Shown in pieces: positions 10,601 through 18,695 of a stretch of DNA of 64,000 nucleotides (position 1 is its first letter; every line of letters starts with the position of its first letter). The notes beneath the pieces were generated by a model. The model did no database searches. It had not been told where the DNA came from and was given only the letters and a program-made list of their open reading frames with translations. The stretch is from Bacteroidota bacterium (lineage in GTDB: Bacteria > Bacteroidota > Ignavibacteria > Ignavibacteriales > Ignavibacteriaceae). The DNA lies in NCBI GenBank assembly GCA_020161395.1, contig JAIUOE010000008.1, positions 108,789 through 172,788 of the forward strand, read 5' to 3'. The translations under genes were made by a program, and so were the position numbers.

Positions 10601-11260
10601 GATGCTACAGGTTCACAGATGGAGCTTACAGGTGGTGATTTTGGAACAGGTACAAAAGTTTGGGCGGATCTTGTGAAGGGCTATACAGTGCCTGCAGCAG
10701 CAGATCCAACCAAATATGATGCCAATTTCAAAGCGATTGCCAGCTCACCATGGCTTGCCGGTATGTATGTGGTAGGTTTGGAGAAACAAGACCCGGCTGT
10801 GTTCTATGCAGCAGGTGATACTCTGAAAATTCCGCTTTCGACATATCCGTACGTGAATGATATCTTTACATTTGCGACACAAAAGGGTGGTGATCTTACA
10901 ACAGATCAAAAGAAAGCCCTTTTTGACAAAGTGAATGTATATCCGAATCCATTGTTCGCATACAATCCACAGTCAAGTTACAGTGGTAACTCGCCTGACA
11001 ATCCGTATGTCACATTTACAAATATGCCAACGGATGTAACGATTAAAATATTCTCGTTGTCGGGTATGTTGGTTCGTACACTCACAACAAATGACAAATC
11101 GTCACCAACCTCGCCATTCCTTCGTTGGGATTTGGAGAACGGTGATGGCCTCAGAGTTGCGTCGGGTATGTACCTCGCCATAGTAAAATCACCTGAATAC
11201 GGTGAAAAAATACTTAAATTTGCAATAATTATGCCGCAAAAGCAGATACAAAGGTTCTAA
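7682..11260 (+). CDS. Giant exported protein with Ca-loop-like repeats and a FlgD/T9SS-like C-terminal domain
   Basis: About 1192 residues, unrecognised as a whole. The ATG at 7682 is preferred to the TTG at 7667 because it opens a signal peptide-like stretch (MNKKIYIKEFILLFILAAGLVSFGF). Features: a Gly/Asn-rich linker after the signal; acidic Asp/Asn/Gly loops resembling calcium-binding or dockerin-type turns (DGDGDGVYDPIDKNGNGKWD about residue 170, DVNNNGKWDDGID about 325, GEWDPGDS about 960); a seven-proline run about residue 500 followed by a fibronectin-like segment; and a C-terminal beta domain (KVNVYPNPL ... IKIFSLSGMLVRTL ... WDLENGDGLRVASGMY) related to T9SS type A/FlgD_ig domains. 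It lies 17 bases behind the TonB receptor and is likely co-transcribed. Confidence 0.7.
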   Translation: MNKKIYIKEFILLFILAAGLVSFGFRGNDNGGKGGGKGNNNSPALKAGDSYRMFINNLNIPMNRSGVMGDVSIFDPETGGNTSGGRFAGTVFLFSGGFFLSGKTNGVLWTNAVASASRIQDYVPGTVAGGRNDSKAQIYVLRAAEGDFAPAWDEWRDAVKLGAYFYDGDGDGVYDPIDKNGNGKWDNTEDRPDLIGDETAWCVYNDATDPALRRFNDVSPQGIEIRQTVFAFNTKSFVGNMMFLRYSLLNTGTVVDVMDSVYFGVWADPDLGDAYDDLVGSDTIINAGYVYNDGDDAEYGSNPPTFLIDFFQGPKSYIPGVTFTDVNNNGKWDDGIDIPLDTAHYVGGQVRGITSFPGSKNLGLSSFIHYIQSHPTHGDPNTRQEARNYMEGKNRVGDALNPCTWAFGEVRGGVDCATVDPRFSYSGNPVTNVGWINNTGADQRQMSNTGPFKLEKGVPVDIVVAYVLGRGSDAKNSVTVAKQYSEIAQLLFDSNFPSPPPPPPVKPTLVTGTSTSGAGFIDINFDTYDQLKYRAVDTVLNIDRRVKGFYVTAYRTNSKESVIEGVENAKIVANYALNDSIKGIYTLFANGNQEVKFADLLPEFKIDSALYADPSTGRLRIKITSNPFNGDPLVKGQTYYFTVTAYAINHAAVFLKAPYDQNKSIVYGPAGDYIARSGAIEEYETSIFPVAFGENMYVPASEGSTAQMSQGPSNGKVQYVVVDNKKLTGDTYNVEFFKNQTVKTPYSVFYRLRNKTTNVVLADSMTKFDTTLAIVAGKVTDGFIVKVSPTTAALGTPTYSGTRWYRPFSAIGALTGVFYTGGDIPTSAKISLPKNGDRAYSTYISADKMRRVELRFAPNSGKAYRYLQGFTGSSFARNGNYTYAGAIATSADTVGKGPVGKLGEGFVDVPFTAWAVDSKYGEQKQLAVGFVEMSTVIRGDGTAFLKGNPNGEWDPGDSLRYSGEIIVIFDMPYDATGSQMELTGGDFGTGTKVWADLVKGYTVPAAADPTKYDANFKAIASSPWLAGMYVVGLEKQDPAVFYAAGDTLKIPLSTYPYVNDIFTFATQKGGDLTTDQKKALFDKVNVYPNPLFAYNPQSSYSGNSPDNPYVTFTNMPTDVTIKIFSLSGMLVRTLTTNDKSSPTSPFLRWDLENGDGLRVASGMYLAIVKSPEYGEKILKFAIIMPQKQIQRF

Positions 11261-11269
11261 CACAAAGTG

Positions 11270-11293
11270 GGCGGCGGTGTAAAAGCTGCCGCC
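11270..11293 (+). other. GC-rich intercistronic hairpin
   Basis: GGCGGC (11270-11275) pairs with GCCGCC (11288-11293). No T-run follows, so it is not a standard terminator; it may mark an mRNA processing or partial stop point before the PorV-like gene. Confidence 0.45.
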
Positions 11294-11327
11294 ATACTTG
11301 GAATCAGAAATTAGGAGTTAACTTAAT

Positions 11328-12347
11328 ATGAAAAGATACTTATCATTGCTGCTAATACTCGCCTTCGTACTGCCAAGCTATGCAGGTGATATATCCCGCA
11401 AGGGTACAACCGGTGCAGACCAGTTGCTTATACCTGTTGGAGCACGCGGCATAGCTACAGGAGGCGCGTTCGTATCCAGTGTTACCGGTATGGAATCTAT
11501 ATTCTATAATCCTGCCGGATTGGATGTTGACAGGAAAACCGAAGCGATGTTCAGCTATATGTCCTATATAGCAGACATCAACATTTCCTACTTTGCTGCG
11601 GGAACCAGCCTTGGAGATTTCGGTTCAATAGCTTTATCATTTAAATCGATGAATTTCGGTGATATTCCGGTGACAACCATCAACACACCGGATGGAGACG
11701 GAACAACCTATTCGCCAGGCTTCCTGGTTGCAGGTTTGACCTATTCGAAAATTATCACTGACAGAGTTTCCATCGGCGTCAATGCCAAGGTAATCTCTGA
11801 AACAATCATGAACACCAATGCTACCGGATTTGCTCTAGATTTTGGTGTTCAATACAGATTTGACAAGAACCTTACCATAGGTGCTGCGGTTAAGAATATC
11901 GGAACCAATATGCAGTATTCAGGTCAGGATCTTCAGTTCAAAACAAATGTACCTGGAGCTATTCCGGGATCAACAGGTGGCAACTACCAGGCTGTCACTG
12001 AACCTTACCAGATACCGAGTTTCTTTGAACTCAGTCTTGCTTACAAGTTTGACTTTGACAAAGATAACAAACTCATGCTGGGTGGTACATTTGTAAACAA
12101 TAACGCTTTCGAAGACCAGTTTAAGTTGGGTCTCGAGTATGGATTCCAGGATATGTTCTTTGTTAGAGGCGGTTATGCATTGCAGACAGCCAACAATCAG
12201 GACAACATATTCGGTGTCAATCTCGGAGCCGGTGTCAACTACAAACTAACCGACGAAATCGGAGTTGTTGTAGATTATGCTTTCCGTCAGGTTAAAGAGT
12301 TCCCAAATCCAAACCACATAGTTACGGTAAAGTTATCGTTTAAGTAA
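11328..12347 (+). CDS. PorV/PorQ-family outer-membrane protein
   Basis: A 339-residue outer-membrane beta-barrel of the PorV/PorQ (UPF0164-like) family. After a signal peptide (MKRYLSLLLILAFVLPSYA) the mature start carries the family signature: GTTGADQLLIPVGARGIATGGAF ... GMESIFYNPAGL (about residues 27-65). The protein ends in barrel strands with a terminal aromatic (VTVKLSFK). PorV proteins serve as shuttles or anchors for T9SS cargo, which suits the adjacent exported protein with a T9SS-like C-terminus. Ribosome site TTAGGAG (11312-11318). A strong terminator follows at 12367, so this closes the transcript that starts upstream. Confidence 0.88.
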   Translation: MKRYLSLLLILAFVLPSYAGDISRKGTTGADQLLIPVGARGIATGGAFVSSVTGMESIFYNPAGLDVDRKTEAMFSYMSYIADINISYFAAGTSLGDFGSIALSFKSMNFGDIPVTTINTPDGDGTTYSPGFLVAGLTYSKIITDRVSIGVNAKVISETIMNTNATGFALDFGVQYRFDKNLTIGAAVKNIGTNMQYSGQDLQFKTNVPGAIPGSTGGNYQAVTEPYQIPSFFELSLAYKFDFDKDNKLMLGGTFVNNNAFEDQFKLGLEYGFQDMFFVRGGYALQTANNQDNIFGVNLGAGVNYKLTDEIGVVVDYAFRQVKEFPNPNHIVTVKLSFK

Positions 12348-12366
12348 TCGATTTACTTTTTGTGAA

Positions 12367-12397
12367 GGCGTCCGTAATCATCGGGCGCCTTTTTTTT
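12367..12397 (+). terminator. Intrinsic terminator after PorV-like gene
   Basis: An 8-bp stem, 12367-12374 with 12382-12389 (one G-U), a 7-base loop, then eight T (12390-12397). It ends the TonB receptor-PorV transcript. Confidence 0.9.
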
Positions 12398-12423
12398 ATC
12401 AGCCATATTATGGAGTGATTCCG

Positions 12424-13779
12424 GTGAAAAAGACAGTCGTTCTGGTATTGTTTTTCAGTTTATTCGCACTTGCCCAAAAGAAGCCCCTTTTCGATCTTGA
12501 TTATGCCCGTTTTGCGGGTGATGACACTTCGGCAATAGTTGAAGTTTATTACAGTTTCTATCAAAATGCTTTTACCCCCTTTCAAAAGGAAAATAAAAAT
12601 TTTATTCAAGGTTCAATAGGCATATTTATAGAGGATATAAAAACCAGCCAAGCCAGTTTCAAAAGGGAATATAATTTCACTTCCCCCGTTTACGATTCAA
12701 TAAAGAATAATTTAACAGGTGTTCTTAGATTCAAATTGCGGCACGGGGAGTACAGATTTTCCTTTTCAGTTAAAGATTTAATGACTGAGGGGAGGAATGA
12801 TACAGCCAAATTTAATATCCAGTTAAAAGATATTGGAAAAACGAAATTTAATATTAGTGATATAGAAGTTGCGACCAGAATCGAAAAGTCTGACAACGAC
12901 TCATCCACCTTCTATAAAAACACCTTTGAAGTGGTACCAAATGTATCAACTGTGTTTGGGGAAAATCTTCCGGTGATTTTTTACTATGTCGAATTATACA
13001 ATTTAAACAAGGATACTGATCCTGAACTTCTGATATTGGAGCGGGTTCTTACAAATGACAAAAATGAGGAAGTAAGCCGTAAGCGGAGATACATCCCAAG
13101 AAAAAATGCCTCAATAGTTGAAGCGAATACAGTTAATATTTCCAAACTCCCCACCGGATCCTACAATTTAACAATTGCCCTCTTTGATTCACTATCAAAC
13201 GAAATTGCAATGGCATCAAAGAAATTGTATGTCTTCAATTCCAAAGTAGTGGATACAGTTGCTACAAAGTACTCTGACAACGAATTTCTTTCCTCTGAAT
13301 TTGCCACTATGAGTGAAGAAGAGATTGAAGAAGCATTTGGCCAGGCAAAGTATATTATCTCCAAAGTTGAAGAGAAACAGTGGGATCAGCTTAAAGAACT
13401 CGAAGGCAAGAGGAATTTTATGTTTACCTTTTGGAGAAACAGAGATTCCGACCCCACAACGGCAGTTAACGAGTTTAAAAGAGAGTATTACAAGAGAATT
13501 GAATATGCCAACCAGGCTTATTCATCCTTCCAGAGAAAAGGCTGGCAGACTGACCGTGGCAGAGTTCACATTGTCTATGGAAGACCGAGCGAAATCAACC
13601 GTTATCCTTCACAACTGGATACAAAGCCTTATGAGATATGGAATTACGATGATATCGAAGGTGGCGTTGAATTTGTTTTTGGAGACATTTCCGGATTTGG
13701 CGACTACAAGCTCCTCCACTCAACAAAACGGGGCGAGTTGCGGGATGACAACTGGCAGAACAGAATAAAGACATTGTAA
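12424..13779 (+). CDS. GWxTD domain protein, exported
   Basis: About 451 residues. GTG 12424 is chosen because GGAG (12412-12415) lies 8 bases upstream and the product begins MKKTVVLVLFFSLFALAQ, a signal peptide; a GTG at 12415 is the alternative. The diagnostic GWxTD motif is GWQTDRGRVHIVYGRP near the C-terminus (about residue 375), preceded by FWRNRDSDPTTAVNEFKREYYKRI. The N-terminal two thirds is beta-rich. The function of the GWxTD family is not established; it is common in Ignavibacteriota and Chlorobi relatives. Being behind the terminator at 12367, it has its own promoter or depends on read-through. Confidence 0.85.
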   Translation: MKKTVVLVLFFSLFALAQKKPLFDLDYARFAGDDTSAIVEVYYSFYQNAFTPFQKENKNFIQGSIGIFIEDIKTSQASFKREYNFTSPVYDSIKNNLTGVLRFKLRHGEYRFSFSVKDLMTEGRNDTAKFNIQLKDIGKTKFNISDIEVATRIEKSDNDSSTFYKNTFEVVPNVSTVFGENLPVIFYYVELYNLNKDTDPELLILERVLTNDKNEEVSRKRRYIPRKNASIVEANTVNISKLPTGSYNLTIALFDSLSNEIAMASKKLYVFNSKVVDTVATKYSDNEFLSSEFATMSEEEIEEAFGQAKYIISKVEEKQWDQLKELEGKRNFMFTFWRNRDSDPTTAVNEFKREYYKRIEYANQAYSSFQRKGWQTDRGRVHIVYGRPSEINRYPSQLDTKPYEIWNYDDIEGGVEFVFGDISGFGDYKLLHSTKRGELRDDNWQNRIKTL

Positions 13780-13820
13780 TTGGTTATATTGCAAGTTACA
13801 AATTTTGAGAATTAGTAGCA

Positions 13821-14690
13821 TTGCAGAACCTTTTAGAATATATCCTTTTTTCTTTATTTAGCAAGATATTCTGTCTCGCAGGATTTAAAAGGGCGTACTT
13901 GTTTGCGCCCTTTCTTACATTTATATTCCACGACCTCCTCAAACTTCGTCTAAAAGTTGTCTTAAAAAATCTCGAAATAGCCTTCCCGGAAATGACACCT
14001 GAGGAACGAAAAATTCTCGCAAAGAAGTGCTATATCAGCAGTGCCAAGACATTTATCGAAATCATGACAATACCGGCGATGAAATATGAGGAGATAAAAG
14101 ATTATTTTGGTGACCCGGAGGTAAAATTTGTACAGGACTTCCATGCAAGAGGGAAGGGAGTGATTCTCATGACCGCCCACTTTGGAAACTGGGAAGTGGC
14201 GGCTCTCGGGTTTTCGAGAAAAATGGGAATCCGGTTTGCAGCGCTGGCACAGCCTCAGCGGAATGATTATGTTACGAGATGGATGGAAAAGCAACGAACC
14301 AAATGGGGGAATCACATCTATAAGACCGGAAATGCCGCGATGATACTTTTCAGAGCATTGAAGAACGGAGAGATAATCGCCGTGGTTGGTGATCAAAGAG
14401 GACCTGAAGATGGTATCAGAGTCCCTTTTTTTGGCAGACAATCTGCCGTAAACGAAGGAATTGCTGTTCTTGCGCTTAAAACGGGTGCACCTGTAATATT
14501 TTCCATTACAATCAGACAGAGTGACAACACTTATTTAACCGATGTATGTGAAGTATCCATGGAAAACCTGCCGGAGGGGAAACAGGAAAAAATTGTGGAA
14601 ATCAGCAGACGGCACACGGCTATTCTCGAAGAGTACATCAGAAAATATCCGGAACAATGGTTTTGGATGCATAACAGGTGGAAGTATTGA
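13821..14690 (+). CDS. LpxL/HtrB-like lysophospholipid acyltransferase
   Basis: A 289-residue inner-membrane acyltransferase of the LpxL/HtrB family, which adds secondary acyl chains to lipid A or related lipids. The catalytic H-x4-E motif is HFGNWE (about residue 119); DQRGPEDGIRVPFFG (about residue 194) is the second conserved block, and the C-terminus has YIRKYPEQWFWMHNRWK, typical of the family. A hydrophobic N-terminus anchors it. The TTG start at 13821 is the only reasonable one in frame. The next gene overlaps its stop, consistent with envelope-lipid function with the neighbouring glycosyltransferase. Confidence 0.88.
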   Translation: MQNLLEYILFSLFSKIFCLAGFKRAYLFAPFLTFIFHDLLKLRLKVVLKNLEIAFPEMTPEERKILAKKCYISSAKTFIEIMTIPAMKYEEIKDYFGDPEVKFVQDFHARGKGVILMTAHFGNWEVAALGFSRKMGIRFAALAQPQRNDYVTRWMEKQRTKWGNHIYKTGNAAMILFRALKNGEIIAVVGDQRGPEDGIRVPFFGRQSAVNEGIAVLALKTGAPVIFSITIRQSDNTYLTDVCEVSMENLPEGKQEKIVEISRRHTAILEEYIRKYPEQWFWMHNRWKY

Positions 14691-15709
14691 CTACTGCAAA
14701 ATATCTTGTAGTGCAAACTGCCTTCCCGGGAGATTCGGTGCTGACACTTCCTTTTCTTCAGGAGCTGCGACGGTTGTATCCTGAAGGGCAGATTGATGTT
14801 GTCTGTTCACCTGCCAGCAAGGAGATTTTTGAAGCATCACCATCAGTTTCCAATGTAATTCCATTTGACAAACGGGGAGAGTACAAAGGTTTCAGAGGGC
14901 TTGTACGATTTGCTGAGAGCCTCAAAGAAACCCGCTACTCGGCAATTTATTCGCTCCACAGATCAATCCGGACAACAATTCTTGTCGCACTCGCCGGTGG
15001 TGAGGAGTCAATCGGATTCAACACAGCCTCATTCTCATTCCTGTATGATAAAAGGGTTCCGTATGTTTTCAGTGATCATGAGGTAAAAAGAAACCTGAAT
15101 ATGATCATGGATTATCCCGGTGACAAATGGAAAATTTATCCTGAACTCACTGCGAGTGAAGAGCAGAAGCAAAAAGTCATGAGTTTTATTGAAGCAACAG
15201 GGGGCGGAAAAATAATAGTTATTTCTCCCGGAAGTGTCTGGGAGACAAAGAGATATCCTGTGAAAAGCTACGCTGAAATCGCTTCCGGACTTTCTGCTGC
15301 AGGTTATAATATTATCGTATCCGGAAGCAACAGTGAGAAGGATACAGGAGAAGAGATAAGAAGAATTGCCGGAGATCGAATAATAAACAGTTGCGGAATT
15401 TTTTCCATGACAGAAACTGTTGAACTGATGAGGCATTCTGAACTTTTAATAACGAATGACAGTGCACCGACTCATTTCGCAATGGCAGCCGGTGTCCCCG
15501 TTCTCACCATCTACTGCTCTACCGTGCCTGAATTTGGGTTCTACGGCTACTCGGATAAAAGTCATTACTTATCGTCTGAGGTGAGCTGCAAACCGTGCGG
15601 TATTCACGGACATAAAAAGTGTCCGACAGGGCAATTTGAGTGCGGAACAAAAATTAAAGCGTATGAAGTCATACGAAAAGTAAAGGAAATACTGGATGAC
15701 CGAGCATAA
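14687..15709 (+). CDS. Glycosyltransferase family 9 (heptosyltransferase-like)
   Basis: About 340 residues. TTG 14687 is preferred: it overlaps the previous stop as TTGA, has AGGTGG at 14675-14680, and gives the family start MTTAKYLVVQTAFPGDSVLTLPFL; GTG 14678 is an alternative. GT9 hallmarks are the N-terminal lectin-like FPGDSVLTLPFLQELRRLYP, SPGSVWETKRYP (about residue 183), ITNDSAPTHFAMAAGVPVLTIY (about 260), and a C-terminal cysteine pattern (CKPCGIHGHKKCPTGQFEC) common in WaaC/WaaF proteins. It likely transfers a heptose or similar sugar during LPS core synthesis, in keeping with the LpxL-like gene upstream. Confidence 0.88.
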   Translation: MTTAKYLVVQTAFPGDSVLTLPFLQELRRLYPEGQIDVVCSPASKEIFEASPSVSNVIPFDKRGEYKGFRGLVRFAESLKETRYSAIYSLHRSIRTTILVALAGGEESIGFNTASFSFLYDKRVPYVFSDHEVKRNLNMIMDYPGDKWKIYPELTASEEQKQKVMSFIEATGGGKIIVISPGSVWETKRYPVKSYAEIASGLSAAGYNIIVSGSNSEKDTGEEIRRIAGDRIINSCGIFSMTETVELMRHSELLITNDSAPTHFAMAAGVPVLTIYCSTVPEFGFYGYSDKSHYLSSEVSCKPCGIHGHKKCPTGQFECGTKIKAYEVIRKVKEILDDRA

Positions 15710-16337
15710 AAACACATTAAAACTTAATATTGACGATAAATTAAATGATGCTATACAGAAGGCAATCCACATCTACTTTGAAGGCGGTGTTTTCATCTAC
15801 CCGACCGACACGATATACGGATTTGGGGCGAATCCCTTCAATACAGACGCACTTCAAAAAGTTACAGTAATCAAGAGACGCAGCATTTCTAAAAAGTTCA
15901 TCCTGCTTGCAAGTGACATCGAAATGGTGCTGAAACATGTTGAACTCGCCGATGAGTCACACGCTGATTTTCTTCTGTCTCTATGGCCCAACCCTGTATC
16001 AGTGGTATTAAAGTTAAATCCCTACTACAAGAATATAATGGGTGATTCAACTGTTGCCTTCAGGATACCAAACCACAACTTTTGCAGAAAATTAACATCG
16101 GAACTGAAAATGCCACTCGTTTCAACCAGTGTTAACCGGAGTGATGAAACTGCGATGAATGACTTTCCGCAGATTTCACAGGAGTTCAGTCACGAAGTGG
16201 ATGCAATTTTTTTCAGTGAGAAACCACCTTTAAATATAGCCTCGACAGTGATTGATCTCACCGAAAAAAAACCGGTACTTATCAGGGGAGGAATGATCGG
16301 TTTTGATGACATACTCCAGAAATTTAATGAAGTGTAA
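15696..16337 (+). CDS. L-threonylcarbamoyladenylate synthase (Sua5/YciO/YrdC family)
   Basis: A 213-residue YrdC-domain protein, the type that makes threonylcarbamoyl-AMP for the t6A37 modification of tRNAs reading ANN codons. Visible signatures: YPTDTIYGFGANPFN (about residue 34), KRRSISKKFILLASD, SLWPNPVSVVLKL, and the substrate-pocket SVNRSDETA followed by STVIDLTEKKPVLIRGG. There is no C-terminal Sua5 domain, so it is TsaC length. YciO-type paralogues of unknown function are an alternative. It starts 14 bases inside the preceding glycosyltransferase gene. Confidence 0.85.
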   Translation: MTEHKNTLKLNIDDKLNDAIQKAIHIYFEGGVFIYPTDTIYGFGANPFNTDALQKVTVIKRRSISKKFILLASDIEMVLKHVELADESHADFLLSLWPNPVSVVLKLNPYYKNIMGDSTVAFRIPNHNFCRKLTSELKMPLVSTSVNRSDETAMNDFPQISQEFSHEVDAIFFSEKPPLNIASTVIDLTEKKPVLIRGGMIGFDDILQKFNEV

Positions 16338-16778
16338 ATGGACAGAATCAGGAAGAAAATTGAGAAGTTAAAGTTCCGGTTGCTTCTGTTGCCGGCGGAC
16401 AATCATTCAGGAGTGCCTGTCACAGTGATAGGATTCCGAAAAGGGATGCTATATCTCTCTTCAATTGTGGCGGTAATACTTGTCTTCTCTTTTCTGCTCT
16501 TTCGATTCACAACATTAAATGAACTGGTAAATGTTCATTCCGAACTTTCAGACGAGGACAAGGCACTCATCACAAATCTTAATAAAAAAGTGGTCAATCT
16601 TGTTCACGAAATGAATGCGATTAAGGCTGAAAACGAGAGAATGAAGTTTTTTCTTACCTTGAAGGACTCTGCAGTTTCTGCAAAGAATGACAGCCTCAGG
16701 AACAGTAACAAGAAAAAGCCTGCGGGCGAACAAGTCACTCCGAAGACAACGAAGGATAAAAAAGGTAACAGGAAATAG
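16338..16778 (+). CDS. Single-pass membrane protein with coiled coil
   Basis: 146 residues, no recognised family. A basic N-terminus (MDRIRKKIEKLKFRLLLLPADNHSG) is followed by one membrane helix at about residues 34-55 (MLYLSSIVAVILVFSFLLF), a predicted coiled coil (about 60-110) and a Lys/Ser-rich tail. It resembles the N-terminal part of envelope M23-peptidase proteins but has no peptidase domain. It begins directly after the TsaC-like stop and precedes a bactofilin, a gene type often paired with M23 envelope proteins, so a scaffold role is an inference. Confidence 0.7.
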   Translation: MDRIRKKIEKLKFRLLLLPADNHSGVPVTVIGFRKGMLYLSSIVAVILVFSFLLFRFTTLNELVNVHSELSDEDKALITNLNKKVVNLVHEMNAIKAENERMKFFLTLKDSAVSAKNDSLRNSNKKKPAGEQVTPKTTKDKKGNRK

Positions 16779-16785
16779 TGCAGCT

Positions 16786-17196
16786 ATGAAATTGAAAAAA
16801 GTAAACAAACTGTACAAACCCATAACGGTTATCTCTGCAGATGTGGTTATCAGAGGTGAAATCGAGGGAGGGTGCGATATGCGTTACGATGGCAAACTAA
16901 AAGGAGACATCAGGGTTGACGGTCTGCTTTTGATCGGCAAAACCGCAGAAATTACAGGAAATCTTGTAGCCGCGAGTATCGCAATAGCAGGAAAAGTAAA
17001 AGGCAATGCTTATGCCACGGAGAGAGTGGAGATTAACCCGACCGGTGAATTGACGGGTGATATCCGGAGTAAAAGCCTCGTGATAGAAGACGGGGGAATT
17101 TACAAAGGTAAAGTGGAAGATGGAGTTGCGGAGAACATCGAGCCTTCGACAGACGGTGAGGGGGAAATCTCTGATGAGCCGGTGAATGCAGAATAA
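16786..17196 (+). CDS. Bactofilin-family polymer-forming protein
   Basis: 136 residues. Start 16786 gives MKLKKVNKLYKPITVISAD; an earlier in-frame codon at 16687 lies inside the preceding gene. The core (about residues 18-110) is the bactofilin beta-helix: short hydrophobic/Gly repeats such as VVIRGEIEGGCDMRYDG, LKGDIRVDG, LLLIGKTAEITGNL, AGKVKGNAYATERVEI, TGELTGDIRSKSLVIEDG. Such proteins polymerise without nucleotide into membrane-associated filaments shaping the envelope. The acidic C-terminal tail is typical. It partly overlaps the ATP synthase accessory gene downstream. Confidence 0.9.
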   Translation: MKLKKVNKLYKPITVISADVVIRGEIEGGCDMRYDGKLKGDIRVDGLLLIGKTAEITGNLVAASIAIAGKVKGNAYATERVEINPTGELTGDIRSKSLVIEDGGIYKGKVEDGVAENIEPSTDGEGEISDEPVNAE

Positions 17197-17437
17197 AAAA
17201 GAAGACAGCATAGCTGAAAGTTTTAGAGTGGTTGCCCCTTACATGGGGCTTGGAATACAGCTCGCAGTAACCATCGTTGGAATGGTTCTGATCGGTGACT
17301 GGCTGGACAAAAAGTACTCGACTTCCCACTGGTTATGGATTTTTGCCCTTATTGGGGGAGCGGGCGGGATTTACAATTTTATCAAGACCGTAATGGACCT
17401 CGAAAAGAAAAACAAATTGAAGAATGACAACAGATAA
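17186..17437 (+). CDS. atpZ: AtpZ/AtpI-family F1Fo-ATP synthase accessory protein
   Basis: 83 residues with two membrane helices (about residues 19-38 and 47-65) separated by GDWLDKKYSTSH, the AtpZ signature (VVAPYMGLGIQLAVTIVGMVLIGDWLD). It is proposed to assist assembly or Mg/Ca supply of the Fo sector. It overlaps the bactofilin gene by 11 bases and the next membrane-protein gene by 14, so it opens the atp operon. Confidence 0.82.
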   Translation: MQNKKEDSIAESFRVVAPYMGLGIQLAVTIVGMVLIGDWLDKKYSTSHWLWIFALIGGAGGIYNFIKTVMDLEKKNKLKNDNR

Positions 17438-17825
17438 AAAGGTACTTGCTGCATCAGTTCTGATGATAATAATCTTTGCATTAACGGGGTTAATTGCAAT
17501 GATAGCGGCTCCTGAGGGGTTATTTCCCGTGAGGGAATTCTTCTGGGCACAACTTCCCGGAGCTCTGAATTTTGCTCTGGGAGTGGCTGCAATAAAGTAT
17601 GCATCGAAAAAAGATGACAGAAATTTTATGGTTATTGTTCTCGGTGCGATGACACTTTCGATGGCTTTTACAGCAATATTTATAATATTTTTGCTCCACT
17701 TCTTGAATTTGAGCCAAAAATATTATATAATTACAGTCTTTATTTTTTATTTTTTGTACCTGACTCTACAATTGATCTATTTAGTAAAATCAGAGAAGAA
17801 GACGCTTCCCAAAAATGTACAGTGA
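17424..17825 (+). CDS. Four-helix membrane protein, probable ATP synthase subunit I-like
   Basis: 133 residues with four hydrophobic segments (about 10-30, 42-60, 70-92, 98-122) and a basic tail. Sequence signatures are weak; its position between atpZ and atpB, with overlaps of 14 bases upstream and 11 downstream, is the place where AtpI-like assembly proteins occur. The assignment is by position and topology only. Confidence 0.6.
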   Translation: MTTDKKVLAASVLMIIIFALTGLIAMIAAPEGLFPVREFFWAQLPGALNFALGVAAIKYASKKDDRNFMVIVLGAMTLSMAFTAIFIIFLLHFLNLSQKYYIITVFIFYFLYLTLQLIYLVKSEKKTLPKNVQ

Positions 17826-18663
17826 TACAACAAAAGCAATAACTGACTCGTTAAGCAAAGCACACGGAAACGGCGGGAGCCAAAGCAGTGACTGGATATT
17901 ACACCACATTATGGATGGTAATTATCTTGACTTCTCCCCGTTTGGCAAGATTATGCTGCCTGAGTTTTACATTGGTGATATTCATGTCGTAATAACCCGG
18001 CACATAGTATTCATGTGGCTGGCTGCCATTTTGCTTACCTTCCTGCTTATCAGGGTTGCGAAGCGATACAAAAAGACTCAGATTCCCAACAGACTGACAA
18101 GTGCTGTCGAGATTCTTATACTTTTTGTACGCGATGAAATTGCAAAACCGAGTATTGGCGGGGGATACGAAAAATTTGTTCCGTATCTGTTGACTGCATT
18201 TTTCTTCATTCTGTTTGCCAATTTCCTTGGCTTAATTCCTTTTTCTGCAACAGTAACGAGTAATATCTCAATTACAGCTACTCTTGCGACCGCGACCTTT
18301 GTCGTTACACAATGGGGAGGAATGAGGAAAAACGGTTTCTTTGGCTATTTTAAAGGACTTATTCCACACGGCATCCCGGTCTTTCTCCTCCCGATTATGA
18401 TCGTGGTTGAGTTGCTCGGGTTATTCACAAAACCGTTTGCACTGGCGATTCGTCTCTTTGCGAACATGACCGCCGGTCACATAGTGATATATGCCCTTAT
18501 TGGATTGATATTTGCAATGAACACACTGGCTGTGGCACCTGTCTCAGTTGGTATGGCACTTTTTATATACTTGCTCGAAATACTTGTAGCAATGCTACAG
18601 GCTTACATATTCACGATGTTATCTGCTGTGTTTATAGGTATGGCAGTGCATCAGGACCATTAA
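17815..18663 (+). CDS. atpB: ATP synthase Fo subunit a
   Basis: 282 residues. This proton half-channel subunit of Fo has an N-terminal extension of ~75 residues before the first helix. The essential arginine region is LAIRLFANMTAGHIV (about residue 217), and the last helix reads EILVAMLQAYIFTMLSAVFIGMAVHQ, both diagnostic. It translocates ions against the c-ring encoded next. Confidence 0.95.
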   Translation: MYSDTTKAITDSLSKAHGNGGSQSSDWILHHIMDGNYLDFSPFGKIMLPEFYIGDIHVVITRHIVFMWLAAILLTFLLIRVAKRYKKTQIPNRLTSAVEILILFVRDEIAKPSIGGGYEKFVPYLLTAFFFILFANFLGLIPFSATVTSNISITATLATATFVVTQWGGMRKNGFFGYFKGLIPHGIPVFLLPIMIVVELLGLFTKPFALAIRLFANMTAGHIVIYALIGLIFAMNTLAVAPVSVGMALFIYLLEILVAMLQAYIFTMLSAVFIGMAVHQDH

Positions 18664-18695
18664 AGAAAACAAAAAATTCTATACGGAGGAATGAA

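Noticed and set aside
13962..14441. 159-codon frame antisense to the LpxL-like gene
   Set aside because: Shadow frame in a conserved enzyme gene; His/Cys/Arg-rich noise.
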